From: Allocoprococcus sp004560705
GTDB taxonomy: Bacteria; Bacillota; Clostridia; Lachnospirales; Lachnospiraceae
Assembly (NCBI RefSeq): GCF_052065755.1
Contig: NZ_JBQHTK010000002.1
Location: 62,001-126,000 of the forward strand
Direction of reading: 5' to 3'
Length of the DNA stretch: 64,000 nucleotides
The notes under the pieces were generated by a model that was given only the letters and a program-made list of their open reading frames with translations, did not search any database and was not told the origin of the DNA. The position numbers were made by a program, and so were the translations under genes. This document shows, in pieces, positions 42,985 to 51,925 of the stretch. Positions within the stretch are counted from its first letter, which is position 1. The number at the start of each line of letters is the position of its first letter.

Positions 42985-43476
42985 ATTGGAAATTTACCAT
43001 AAAATGATAAGTTATCTTTAGGACATTGACTTGTGTACCAAGATTATGTGAAAGAACTTTCTGACTCGGAACTGGTTTATATGCTTTCCGGCGGTACAAC
43101 AAAAGGTGTCCTTCTTTATATCTTTGTAGTTGCAGCTTTGGAGAATGGATTTGACCTTTTGATAGATGAAGTAGAAAATCATTTCCATAAAACATTGGTT
43201 GAAAACATAATCAGTTTATTTAAAGATAAGACGGTTAATAAGAAATCTGCAACACTTATATTTACTACACATTATTGTGAAGTTTTGGATTTGTTTAATC
43301 GTCAGGATAATATCTGGATCGCAAAATCGGATGACAAAATTCGTTTAGATAATATGTACGAAAGTTATAATATCAGACCGGAACTGTTAAAGAGCCGTCA
43401 GTTTTATAATAATGCATTTGATACTTCTGTGAACTACGAAGATCTCATGGCATTGAAAAAGGAGCTGATGAGATGA
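42985..43476 (+). pseudogene. AAA15/OLD-like ATPase, 5'-truncated remnant
   Basis: The open frame from 43033 (147 codons) holds only the ATPase C-terminal part: LSDSELVYMLSGGTTKGVL (signature-like), GFDLLIDEVENHFHKTLVENI (Walker B) and TLIFTTHYCEVLDLF (H-loop/switch). Walker A and the first half are missing. Just upstream, the text YHKMISYL in another frame looks like another scrap of it. The next gene overlaps by ATGA, as in ATPase-TOPRIM defence pairs. Confidence 0.6.
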
Positions 43477-43924
43477 AGTATCTGATTATGTGCGAAGGCC
43501 CGAATGAACTTGAGATTATTCGAATGCTGCTGTAAAAACAGCCCTGAATTTGTACCATGGAGATGTGCAAGTGCTTCGTATTGGTGATAAGTTAGGCGAT
43601 GAACTGAAAATACCGAGAGAGTATAAAGGCAAAATTAAAGACATTAGAAAGTATTGTACAAAACCGGAATTGGAAATGTTACTTCTTATTTCTGAAAATA
43701 AAGATGCAGAATTTGAAAAAGTAAAATCGAAGACTTCTCCGAAAAAATTTAGCAAAGAAAATATTGTATATAATCGTAAACATTATGATAACAGTACAGC
43801 GTTTTATCGTGATTACTACGGAGAACGCATTGAATTGCTTGTAGATACAATTAAACGATATAAGCAATTAAAAGGAAAACACCAGAAAGATGAATTCTAT
43901 CTTGCAGATTTGTTGAAATCATAA
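43473..43924 (+). pseudogene. TOPRIM-like partner protein, broken
   Basis: It begins MKYLIMCEGPNELEIIRMLL, a TOPRIM-style glutamate motif, and stops at once at TAA 43533-43535. The coding sense then resumes in another frame from about 43543 as LNLYHGDVQVLRIGDKLGDELKI, then PELEMLLLISENKDAEFEKVK and the remaining C-terminus to 43924. An internal deletion with frameshift is the simplest explanation. Together with the ATPase remnant this looks like a decayed OLD/PARIS-like two-gene system (inference). Confidence 0.55.
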
Positions 43925-44037
43925 ATCCAGTAAATGAAATAGGAGATTATATGACGGATGAGTATGCAGTGAGCGGACTCGGTTACTTTTCGCATAGTGG
44001 CTAGCATTTACTGCTTCCTTATACTGGCGAAATAACA

Positions 44038-44066
44038 TTGACAAACCGTTGTCATTGAATTAAAAT
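44038..44066 (+). promoter_or_regulatory. Promoter of leuS
   Basis: Consensus TTGACA at 44038-44043 and TAAAAT at 44061-44066 with a 17-base spacer. The leader is only about 30 bases, so there is no room for a T-box. Confidence 0.8.
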
Positions 44067-44104
44067 AAACCTTTAGAGATAATGTTTGTGGAGGAAGCGC
44101 AAAG

Positions 44105-46507
44105 ATGAGATACAATTTTAAAAGGATAGAGCCCAAGTGGCAGGAGCGGTGGGAAGAGAGCAAGATCTTCGAAGCTCAGGACAACAGTGATAAACCAAAG
44201 TTTTACGGACTGGTAGAATTCCCGTACCCGAGCGGTGCCGGTATGCATGTCGGACATATTAAGGCATACTCAAGTCTTGAGGTAATCAGCAGAAAGCGCC
44301 GTATGGAGGGGTACAACGTACTTTTCCCGATCGGATTTGATGCATTTGGTCTGCCGACGGAAAACTATGCGGTTAAGACAGGCACACATCCGCGTGTGAT
44401 TACAGATGAAAATATTAAAAAATTCACGAACCAGCTGAAGAAAGTAGGATTTTCTTTTGACTGGAGCCGTGTGATCGATACGACGGATGAGGATTATTAT
44501 AAGTGGACTCAGTGGATCTTCCTGAAAATGTTTGAAAATGGTCTTGTGTTCAGAGACAGAACGCTGGTAAACTATTGTCCGCACTGCAAGGTTGTTCTTT
44601 CCAACGAAGACAGCCAGGGCGGCAAATGTGATATCTGCCACAGCGATGTGGTTCAGAAATCCAAGGACGTATGGTATCTGAGAATCACCGAATATGCGGA
44701 CAAGCTTCTGGAAGGTCTGAATGATGTGGACTATCCGGAAAATGTAAAGCAGCAGCAGATCAACTGGATCGGCAAGTCAAAGGGTGCGTTCGTGGATTTT
44801 GCAATTGATGGATTGGACGAGAAGTTAAGAATCTATACGACCAGACCGGACACGCTCTTCGGTGTTACCTTTATGGTTATTGCGCCGGAACATCCGATTA
44901 TTGATCAGTATTGCGATAAAGTGACCAATATGGATGAAATCATTGCATACCGCAATGAATGTGCGAAGAAGACGGAGTTTGAAAGAACCCAGCTTGTGAA
45001 GGATAAAACGGGTGTAAGAATCCAGGGACTGGAAGCAATCAATCCGATCAACGGTAAAAAGATTCCGATCTACATTGCAGACTATGTAATGATGGGCTAC
45101 GGTACCGGAGCGATCATGGCAGTGCCGGCACACGATCAGAGAGACTATGATTTCGCAAAGAAATTTGATATTGATATTATTGAAGTAATTAAAGGCGGAG
45201 ACATTTCCAAAGAAGCTTATACGGGTGACGGCGAGATGGTGAACTCCGGATTCCTGAACGGATATACCAATAAGCATGATTCCATCGAGCGCATGCTGGA
45301 AGAGCTGGAGAAGACCGGCGTGGGCGAGGCTGGTGTCCAGTATAAGATGAAAGACTGGGCATTCAACCGTCAGAGATACTGGGGAGAGCCAATTCCGCTG
45401 ATTCATTGTCCGAACTGTGGTGTTGTGGCAGTTCCTTATGAAGAACTTCCGCTCCGTCTGCCGAGAGTGAAAGATTTCGAACCGGGTGAAGACGGACAGT
45501 CACCGCTTGCCAAGATCGATTCCTTTGTAAACTGCACCTGTCCGAAATGCGGCGCAGCAGCGAAACGTGAGACAGACACCATGCCTCAGTGGGCAGGATC
45601 ATCCTGGTATTTCCTGAGATATATTGACCCGCATAATGAAAATGCACTGGCAGATATGGACAAGATGAAATACTGGATGCCGGTTGACTGGTATAACGGT
45701 GGTATGGAACATGTGACCAGACATATGATCTATTCCAGATTCTGGCACCATTTCCTGTATGATATCGGAGTAGTCAACACACCGGAGCCGTATGCAAAGC
45801 GATCCATTCAGGGACTGATCCTAGGACCGGATGGTGATAAGATGAGTAAATCCAAAGGAAATGTAGTCGATCCTCTGGATATTGTTGAGGAGTATGGTGC
45901 AGATACGCTTCGTACCTATGTGCTTTTCATGGGAGATTATGGGGCAGCCACACCGTGGAATGACAGCTCCGTAAAGGGCTGTAAGAAGTTCCTTGACCGT
46001 GTTGCGGGTCTGACAGATCTGGTTTCCGATGAACCGGTTTCCGATGAGCTGGAAATGAAGATCCATCGTACGATCAAGAAGGTATCTTCTGATATTGAGA
46101 GCTTGAAATTTAATACGGCCATCGCGAGTCTGATGACCTTGATCAACGATATCACGGCAGAAGGACATTTGAGTAAGGATGATCTGATCATCTTTATCAA
46201 GCTGCTGAGCCCGTTTGCTCCGCATCTTTGCGAGGAAATCTGGGAGTTCTTGGGTGGAGAAGGATTTGTCACTGTTTCTCCGTGGCCGGAATATGATGAG
46301 GGAAAAACCGTTGCCAAGACCATCGAAATCGGTGTTCAGGTAAATGGTAAGGTCAGAGGAACCATCGTCATTCCGACAGACTGTGACAAGGAAGAGGCGT
46401 TTGCGATTGCAAAGGCGGATTCCAGAATTGCTTCTTTCCTGGAAGGAAAGAATCTTGTGAAAGAGATTTATGTACCGAATAAGATTGTTAACTTTGTTGC
46501 AAAATAA
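44105..46507 (+). CDS. leuS: Leucyl-tRNA synthetase
   Basis: An 800-residue class Ia synthetase that charges tRNA-Leu. The HIGH motif is HVGH at residues 48-51, preceded by FPYPSGAGM. A zinc-binding CPHCKVVLSNEDSQGGKCDIC is near 158, with a second CPNCG...CPKCG pair near 436 and 479. The editing (CP1) domain carries TTRPDTLFGVTFMVIAPEHP near 246 and GTGAIMAVPAHDQRDYDF near 335. The catalytic KMSKS is at 579-583. Full length. Confidence 0.98.
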   Translation: MRYNFKRIEPKWQERWEESKIFEAQDNSDKPKFYGLVEFPYPSGAGMHVGHIKAYSSLEVISRKRRMEGYNVLFPIGFDAFGLPTENYAVKTGTHPRVITDENIKKFTNQLKKVGFSFDWSRVIDTTDEDYYKWTQWIFLKMFENGLVFRDRTLVNYCPHCKVVLSNEDSQGGKCDICHSDVVQKSKDVWYLRITEYADKLLEGLNDVDYPENVKQQQINWIGKSKGAFVDFAIDGLDEKLRIYTTRPDTLFGVTFMVIAPEHPIIDQYCDKVTNMDEIIAYRNECAKKTEFERTQLVKDKTGVRIQGLEAINPINGKKIPIYIADYVMMGYGTGAIMAVPAHDQRDYDFAKKFDIDIIEVIKGGDISKEAYTGDGEMVNSGFLNGYTNKHDSIERMLEELEKTGVGEAGVQYKMKDWAFNRQRYWGEPIPLIHCPNCGVVAVPYEELPLRLPRVKDFEPGEDGQSPLAKIDSFVNCTCPKCGAAAKRETDTMPQWAGSSWYFLRYIDPHNENALADMDKMKYWMPVDWYNGGMEHVTRHMIYSRFWHHFLYDIGVVNTPEPYAKRSIQGLILGPDGDKMSKSKGNVVDPLDIVEEYGADTLRTYVLFMGDYGAATPWNDSSVKGCKKFLDRVAGLTDLVSDEPVSDELEMKIHRTIKKVSSDIESLKFNTAIASLMTLINDITAEGHLSKDDLIIFIKLLSPFAPHLCEEIWEFLGGEGFVTVSPWPEYDEGKTVAKTIEIGVQVNGKVRGTIVIPTDCDKEEAFAIAKADSRIASFLEGKNLVKEIYVPNKIVNFVAK

Positions 46508-46517
46508 TAAAACAGAA

Positions 46518-46553
46518 AGAGAGGCCGGATCACTTGGATCACGGTCTCTTTTT
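46518..46553 (+). terminator. Intrinsic terminator of leuS
   Basis: AGAGAGGCCGGATC pairs with GATCACGGTCTCT with a bulge, followed by TTTTT. Confidence 0.75.
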
Positions 46554-46620
46554 AAACTTGGAATTCTTTATTGTTCACGCTTGTTAGATTCAGGCGGTTC
46601 TCTCGTAAATGATATAGAAT

Positions 46621-46878
46621 ATGAGCAAGTCTCTCTTCGAGACTCTGATTCCCGTTGATAAAGGGATAGGAGAAGCAGTTATCTGTGGGACGATCAATCG
46701 GTTCGGTACCATTGACATCCGCGCAACGGAGGTGGGACAGGATAGTTCTTTGCAGAAAATGATACATATGGTGCAGGAAGCGGAGGAGAAGAAGGCTCCC
46801 ATGGCAGCAATCGGTCAGGCGACAAAGCACGGTGTGATCATCAAATCCGGGGAAACAAAAGATTTCAACACAATATAA
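46621..46878 (+). pseudogene. Heavy-metal P-type ATPase remnant
   Basis: The 85-codon frame reads like an internal piece of a CadA/ZntA-type P1B ATPase: LIPVDKGIGEAVICGTINRFG and RATEVGQDSSLQKMIHMVQEAEEKKAPMA belong to the actuator domain. It then jumps to IGQATKHGVIIKSGET, which in intact pumps lies after the next membrane helices, just past the phosphorylation site. The DKTGT motif and all membrane helices are missing, so it is an internally deleted leftover. Confidence 0.7.
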
Positions 46879-46925
46879 TGAGGGAATGCTTAAGAAAATG
46901 TAATGTATTTCTGTGGCTGCAAGCG

Positions 46926-47798
46926 CTATTTACGCTTTGCAGTCACAATGGCTCCTAGCCCGGCGGCATTGATTCCGACATGGCAGGCAATACTGCAGGA
47001 CAGAGGTGAATAGTAGACCGGATGATCCGGAAATGCGGATTGTACCAGGTCTACCCAACGTTTTGCGTCTTCTTCCTTTTCAAAAGTTCCGGCAGTCGCG
47101 ATCTGGAGTCTGTCTGACGGAACATCCAGGAAACGGGATGCGATGTCCGCTTTCAGTGCCTCGATCAGCTTCTTTTCACTTTGCCTGCTTCCTCTTACTT
47201 TGGCAAAGAGATCCAGTTTTTCGCCCTGTATGGTAAGCAGAGGTTTGATATTGAGAATATTGGCAATGGCGGCAGCGGAGGATGTGATTCTTCCGCTTTT
47301 TTTTAGGTATTTCAGCGAATTTACAGTCAGGAAAATGCTTGCCTGATAGGCAGTTTCTTCCAGATACTTTCTGATTTCTACTGCAGATTTTCCCTGGTCG
47401 GCAAGGAATTTTGCATCATAGACGGATTCCATTAAGGTGACAGAAATCCGATGGTTGTCTACGACCTGGACTTTGGAATCATAGTCAAGAGCGAGCTGTT
47501 TCGCTGTCTGGCAGGAACCGCTGAGTCCGCTTGACATGGGAATGTGGACGATCTCATCGTATCCGCTTTCTAATACACGGTTCCAGAGATCCATGACATC
47601 TCCCGGTGAGGGCTGTGAGGAAGAAAGATTCTTGTCAGCCGTCATTGCCTGGTATAAATCTTCATTTGTGATATCGACTCCTTCCAAATAACAGTGTTCT
47701 TCTATAATGACAGGCATGGGAAGAACAAAAATACCGGATTGTCTGCCTTCTTCTACCGTGATTCCACTGTTGGTATCTGTTACGATTGCTGTTTTCAT
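46926..47798 (-). CDS. DegV family fatty-acid-binding protein
   Basis: A 290-residue DegV/FakB-like protein that binds a fatty acid and, in known cases, presents it to the kinase FakA. Motifs include VTDTNSGITVEEGRQ at residues 6-20, SSQPSPGDV near 60, HIPMSSGLSGSCQTAKQLA near 85 and KSGRITSSAAAIANILNIKPLL near 170 (the lipid-binding serine and arginine regions). GAGAAACT precedes the ATG, a weak ribosome site. It is monocistronic and divergent from the TetR gene. Confidence 0.9.
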   Translation of the reverse strand: MKTAIVTDTNSGITVEEGRQSGIFVLPMPVIIEEHCYLEGVDITNEDLYQAMTADKNLSSSQPSPGDVMDLWNRVLESGYDEIVHIPMSSGLSGSCQTAKQLALDYDSKVQVVDNHRISVTLMESVYDAKFLADQGKSAVEIRKYLEETAYQASIFLTVNSLKYLKKSGRITSSAAAIANILNIKPLLTIQGEKLDLFAKVRGSRQSEKKLIEALKADIASRFLDVPSDRLQIATAGTFEKEEDAKRWVDLVQSAFPDHPVYYSPLSCSIACHVGINAAGLGAIVTAKRK

Positions 47799-47978
47799 AA
47801 GTAGTTTCTCCTTGCTATTGACAAATCAAATTATATAGATAAAATAATATGAAACAACTGTATCACATCTGAAATGATTCAACAAGGGATAAGAGTGATA
47901 CAAAATGAAGAAAATTGTAACATGTTGATTCACTGTAATGATTTTTGACGGAATTGCAGGGTAGAAGTGGGAGTAGAT

Positions 47979-48548
47979 ATGGATAAACGAAAAGAAGCAA
48001 ATATGCGTGTGAAGGATAATATTACAAAGTCACTGTTTGATTTAATGCACAAGAAAAGTTTTTCGAATATTTCTATTACAGAGCTGATACAGACTGCCGG
48101 TGTGGCCCGGGTCTCATTTTACCGGAACTATGATTCCAAGGAGGACGTACTTGTGAAGCTGATCGATGATGTTCTGGAAGAGTATCGCAGTGAGATTGAC
48201 TGGAGCGGACCGGATTATTATACGGAGCAGAATATCTGCAGGAGTTTCGCTTGCTTTAAAAAATACGGTGAATTTGTGCTGGATCTATGTGAGTTTGGCT
48301 ATGGATCGATTCTGCTGGAAAAATTGAACCGGTTCCATGAAGAGATAGCGGGAAACATGCCAAACAGTTCGATGGACAAATATTATCTTTATATGTTTAT
48401 AGGAGCCTTATTTAATACTTCAATCGTTTGGCTTCAGAACGGAGCAAAAGAAGATGAGAGTGAAATTACAGCGACGTTCTGCACCATCTGCGGTATATTC
48501 ATGAAAAAAAAGAATTGTTCATTTCCTATAGAAGAGCATACAGTATAG
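47979..48548 (+). CDS. TetR/AcrR family regulator
   Basis: A 189-residue repressor-like protein. The helix-turn-helix is ITKSLFDLMHKKSFSNISITELIQTAGVARVSFYRNYDSKEDVL at about residues 15-58. The C-terminal ligand domain (70-189) is of the TetR_C type found in dihydroxyacetone kinase regulators of Firmicutes (YMFIGALFNTSIVWLQNGAKE). I choose ATG 47979 with GTGGGAG upstream. It lies just before an adenylate-forming enzyme with palindromic operator-like sites, so it probably controls that gene. Confidence 0.85.
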   Translation: MDKRKEANMRVKDNITKSLFDLMHKKSFSNISITELIQTAGVARVSFYRNYDSKEDVLVKLIDDVLEEYRSEIDWSGPDYYTEQNICRSFACFKKYGEFVLDLCEFGYGSILLEKLNRFHEEIAGNMPNSSMDKYYLYMFIGALFNTSIVWLQNGAKEDESEITATFCTICGIFMKKKNCSFPIEEHTV

Positions 48549-48625
48549 AGTAGAGAATGCGCTTGCAATAACAAAATGTTGAATGCTTGGAATCAATGTG
48601 ACAGGGTATTTTACATTTGTGAAAA
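48549..48625 (+). other. Leader side of the tetR-acs intergenic region
   Basis: About 310 bp separate the TetR gene and the synthetase gene. Here lie extra partial copies of the AATGTGA motif (near 48594) and CATTTGTG (near 48615), which are half-sites of the palindrome to the right. Confidence 0.35.
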
Positions 48626-48658
48626 AATGTGATTCACATTGACAAAGCGGTTCGCTTT
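48626..48658. promoter_or_regulatory. Two adjacent operator-like palindromes
   Basis: AATGTGATTCACATT (48626-48640) is a perfect 7+1+7 palindrome. AAAGCGGTTCGCTTT (48644-48658) is a 6+3+6 palindrome that ends directly before the -35 box. The first is the likely TetR-family binding site. Confidence 0.55.
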
Positions 48659-48659
48659 A

Positions 48660-48688
48660 TTGACAAAGAAATTATTGGGGCGTATACT
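48660..48688 (+). promoter_or_regulatory. Strong promoter of the FnIII-tailed synthetase
   Basis: TTGACA at 48660-48665 and TATACT at 48683-48688, with a 17-base spacer. A second TTGACAAAG copy lies at 48639. The leader is about 170 bases. Confidence 0.8.
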
Positions 48689-48867
48689 TTCGGAGTATTC
48701 TTTGTTTTGGATTTGAAATCAGAAGATCTTGTATATATGGCGTGAATACGATTTTATAATCTGATGAAGATATGAAAGTGTGGTAAAGCGATGAGTTCAA
48801 ATTGAATTTCCGATTTACTGATATTGATATTCTGGTTAAATGAAAGTACGAAAGAGTGGGTAAGGAA

Positions 48868-51138
48868 ATGAATTTAGAAACAACAGGATTAACAGGGAAA
48901 GCAAGTGTAGATAAGCCTTGGCTGAAATACTATCCGGAAGAACTTCGGGATTTGAAAGTACCGAAAATGACAGTAGAAGCATTTTTGAAAATGAAAAACC
49001 CGGATGAGAACAAATACGCATTTGAATATTATGGCACGAAGATAACGTGGAAAGAATTTTGGCAGGAGGTTGAAATTGCCGCTAAGGCATTAAAAGTGCT
49101 GGGATTTGATGAGGGAGACAGAATTCCTGTTTTCTTACAGGCAGTACCATCGCATTTTATCCTGCTTCTGGCAGCAGAAAAAATCGGGGCGACCATGATC
49201 TGCCGTGATGATACTCCTGAGGAACTGTGTTTTGCAATACGTAAATCAAAAGCATCCACAGCTTTTGTTCATGACTATACATCAAAAGAAGACGAGAAGC
49301 TATTCAGAGCAACGACACCTATGACACGTATGATCAAGGTTTCACCTTTTGAATATGCGGATAAGAATTGTATACCGGATTATATCATGAAGGAAATTGA
49401 ATCCCGTTATTCTGCAGAGACAGGATCAAGTGAAGGTGATCTTACATGGGATGAATTCATGAATCTGGGAAGAAACTATATCGGAGATTTTGCGGCATCC
49501 GTGAATCCGAACAGGCCATTATTCGGAGCATATACCAGTGGATCTACGGGAATTTCAAAACTGGTTATTCATTCGGGAGCTAATATCGTGGCTGTTGCGT
49601 TCCAGATGTCAATCTTCCTTCCGCCAACAGAGGTACAGGAGACATGGTGGATTCCGATTCTGACACCGGCTCTGGTAGCGGTAACTGTAGCCATGGGAGT
49701 ATTCCCGCTGTCCGCAGGACTTAGAGTGAATCTGGATCCGTTCTGTCCGGTCAATGATATTGATATCCGGTTTATGGAATTAAAACCGAACTACTGGGCA
49801 CTGATTCCGATGATGTGCGAGATTATGATGAAGAGCACCAGAATTCCGGATGATTATGATATGTCACATCTGAGAACGATCGGACCGGGCGCAGAAGCTA
49901 TGAACGAGAGAAAATGTCGTGAAGTTGAAGACTTCTTCCACAGACATAATTGTATGGCTACGTTAAGTGCCGGTTACGGTCAGAGTGAAGGTGGTTCCTG
50001 CTTTACACTTCCGAACCCGATGTTCCCGCTGAAAGACGGATGTGTAGGTATGCCGATGCCCGCAACCACCTTAGCAATCTTCGATTCAGAGACCCTGGAA
50101 GAGAAGGGATATGGAGAAATCGGAGAACTGTGCATGAATGGTCCGACAAAGATGCTAGGATACAGCGGCTATATGGGTGAGGAAATGACAGATCGTACAC
50201 TGATTGCCCATCCGGACGGTGAAATCTGGCTGCACACAGGTGATATCGGATATATCACAGAGCAGGGTATTGTTCACGTTCTCGGCCGTGGGTTTACGGA
50301 ACGTTTTGGCGGTGGACATCTGTTCGTGATGAGAATGGAGAGCCGTGTGGTTGAGGCAGAAGGTGTGAAGGATGCTTTCTTCTGTTTAGTTCCGGATCAG
50401 GATCATGAGGGATATTTTGTACCATATTTATTCGTTGAACTGGATGAAGGCAAGACATTAGAAGAAGTAAGACCGGCAATCCTCGCAACACTGGAAGAAT
50501 ACGAATACCCGGCTGATATCACAGTGATCAAGGAAAGACCATATTTCCATTTTAAAACAAACAGAAAAGAATTAACGGCAGCCATCGTTGCAAGACTGGC
50601 AGAAAAAGGAACCGGAAAAATGAAGGTTGTATGGACAGAGAACGAGATGGCTTCCGGATATCAGATCTGCTACAGTACAAACAGTGCGTTTAACGGAAGC
50701 AAATCCATCGATGTTCCGTCTACTCAGAAGCTTCAGGAAGTGATTGGCGGACTGAAGAAGGGAGACCGTTACTATGTCAGAGTCCGTGCTTTCAATTCTG
50801 CCGGCTCTACAACCTACTATTCAGCATGGTCAGAGACCGAGTCCATCATTCATACTTCAATTGATTTGAAGAATGCAGTGGATGGTATTGAAGTTTCATG
50901 GACTAAAGTGAATGGGGCAAGCGAGTATCGCATTTATCGTAAGAAATTCGGGGAAAGTAATTTTGCCAGAATTGCAGTGATTAAAGATGACAATCTTTAT
51001 CTTGATGATGAAGTGGAAAACGGAGCACGTTATTGCTACTATGTGGTACCGCAGGTTCAGGGTATGAAAGCGACAACTAATATCGCGGCACAGATGTATT
51101 TGGCTGTTCCGAAGATTGAAAAATTGTGGAATAATTAA
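48868..51138 (+). CDS. Adenylate-forming (acyl-CoA/aryl-CoA ligase-like) enzyme with two C-terminal fibronectin type III domains
   Basis: A 756-residue protein. The N-terminal 575 residues form an ANL-superfamily ligase: GAYTSGSTGISKLVIHSG near 218 (P-loop), GYGQSEGGS near 370, WLHTGDIGYITEQGIVHVLGRGFTERFGGG near 455 and HFKTNRKEL near 566 (the catalytic lysine region). Residues 583-668 and 672-745 are two FnIII-like repeats (VVWTENEMASGYQICYST..KGDRYYVRVRAFNSAG, then VSWTKVNGASEYRIYRKK). No signal peptide is seen, so it is cytoplasmic. FnIII on such an enzyme is unusual. I start at ATG 48868, with GTG 48856 as alternative. The substrate is unknown. Confidence 0.85.
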   Translation: MNLETTGLTGKASVDKPWLKYYPEELRDLKVPKMTVEAFLKMKNPDENKYAFEYYGTKITWKEFWQEVEIAAKALKVLGFDEGDRIPVFLQAVPSHFILLLAAEKIGATMICRDDTPEELCFAIRKSKASTAFVHDYTSKEDEKLFRATTPMTRMIKVSPFEYADKNCIPDYIMKEIESRYSAETGSSEGDLTWDEFMNLGRNYIGDFAASVNPNRPLFGAYTSGSTGISKLVIHSGANIVAVAFQMSIFLPPTEVQETWWIPILTPALVAVTVAMGVFPLSAGLRVNLDPFCPVNDIDIRFMELKPNYWALIPMMCEIMMKSTRIPDDYDMSHLRTIGPGAEAMNERKCREVEDFFHRHNCMATLSAGYGQSEGGSCFTLPNPMFPLKDGCVGMPMPATTLAIFDSETLEEKGYGEIGELCMNGPTKMLGYSGYMGEEMTDRTLIAHPDGEIWLHTGDIGYITEQGIVHVLGRGFTERFGGGHLFVMRMESRVVEAEGVKDAFFCLVPDQDHEGYFVPYLFVELDEGKTLEEVRPAILATLEEYEYPADITVIKERPYFHFKTNRKELTAAIVARLAEKGTGKMKVVWTENEMASGYQICYSTNSAFNGSKSIDVPSTQKLQEVIGGLKKGDRYYVRVRAFNSAGSTTYYSAWSETESIIHTSIDLKNAVDGIEVSWTKVNGASEYRIYRKKFGESNFARIAVIKDDNLYLDDEVENGARYCYYVVPQVQGMKATTNIAAQMYLAVPKIEKLWNN

Positions 51139-51161
51139 TAAATATAGGAAGTTGTTTAGAG

Positions 51162-51189
51162 GGAACAGTGTTTTGACACTGTTCCTTTT
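51162..51189 (+). terminator. Strong intrinsic terminator
   Basis: GGAACAGTGT and ACACTGTTCC form a perfect 10-bp stem with a 4-base loop, then TTTTG. Confidence 0.9.
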
Positions 51190-51287
51190 GTAATCTAAGC
51201 AACGGATTATGTATTTTACCCATGACGGATTGGAAAGAATGTGCTAAAATTCTGGTAGGAATATTTTGGATAGGAGCAGGTGATAAA

Positions 51288-51719
51288 ATGGATGTTCAAA
51301 TGGAGATGATTCTGAAAGGCGGGCAGTTTAAGAAGCTGCTGGAAGAGCAGAGCCTTGAACTGCGTCAGAAATATGATATGAAAAAGGCGGAACTGGAAAT
51401 TTTATATTTTCTCTCTCATAGTGGGATGCATGATACTTCTACCGACATTCATCAGCAGCTGCTGATGAACAGAGGCCACATTTCCCAGGCGGTCGACAGC
51501 CTCTGCAGGCGCCGTTATATCATTGCGATTCCGGATACGAATGACCGGCGATATGTTCATTATAAGATTTCGGATTCTGCCAGAGAGATCGTGGTTGAGC
51601 TGACGAAAAGAAGAGAGGAGATGAACCAGAAGATTCTGGAAGGAATCTCGGAGGAAGAATTGAGAGTTTTCCGGCAAGTTTCTGAGAAGATCAGGAAAAA
51701 TATCGAGAATCTTTTGTAA
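51288..51719 (+). CDS. MarR-family transcriptional regulator
   Basis: A 143-residue winged-helix regulator. The wHTH spans ELEILYFLSHSGMHDTSTDIHQQLLMNRGHISQAVDSLCRRRYI, and the wing DTNDRRYVHYKISDSA is near residues 85-100. I start at ATG 51288 because AGGAGCAGGTGAT lies upstream. A broken MFS transporter gene follows immediately and was probably its regulated partner. Confidence 0.88.
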   Translation: MDVQMEMILKGGQFKKLLEEQSLELRQKYDMKKAELEILYFLSHSGMHDTSTDIHQQLLMNRGHISQAVDSLCRRRYIIAIPDTNDRRYVHYKISDSAREIVVELTKRREEMNQKILEGISEEELRVFRQVSEKIRKNIENLL

Positions 51720-51733
51720 AAGCAGAGGAAAAG

Positions 51734-51925
51734 ATGAAGCACAGTATGAAAAATCAATATAATAAGACAGTGACCGCATCAATCTGGACCGATTTATGAT
51801 TTGGCCCGGAACCTTCAGCAAAGCATCCGCGGCGCTTCCGAAGGGCGGAACTGCGATGTTCGCGCTTCTGGCGCTTGGAGACGATCTGGGATGTGCAGGA
51901 GTATGGATTTATTCCATACTTCTTT
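51734..51925 (+). pseudogene. MFS transporter, massive internal deletion
   Basis: The 5' end reads MKHSMKNQYNKTVTASIW, a plausible MFS front, and then stops. In another frame the text MIWPGTFSKASAALPKGG with TAMFALLALGDDLGCAG follows, which is the conserved C-terminal helix region of sugar-type MFS carriers (TMLWPGTFSL... style). About 300 residues between them are missing. It converges on the cytidylate kinase-like gene. Confidence 0.6.

Noticed and set aside
43930..44104. T-box or other aminoacylation riboswitch before leuS
   Set aside because: The promoter lies only about 40 bases from the start codon and no AGGGTGGNACCGCG-like box is present.
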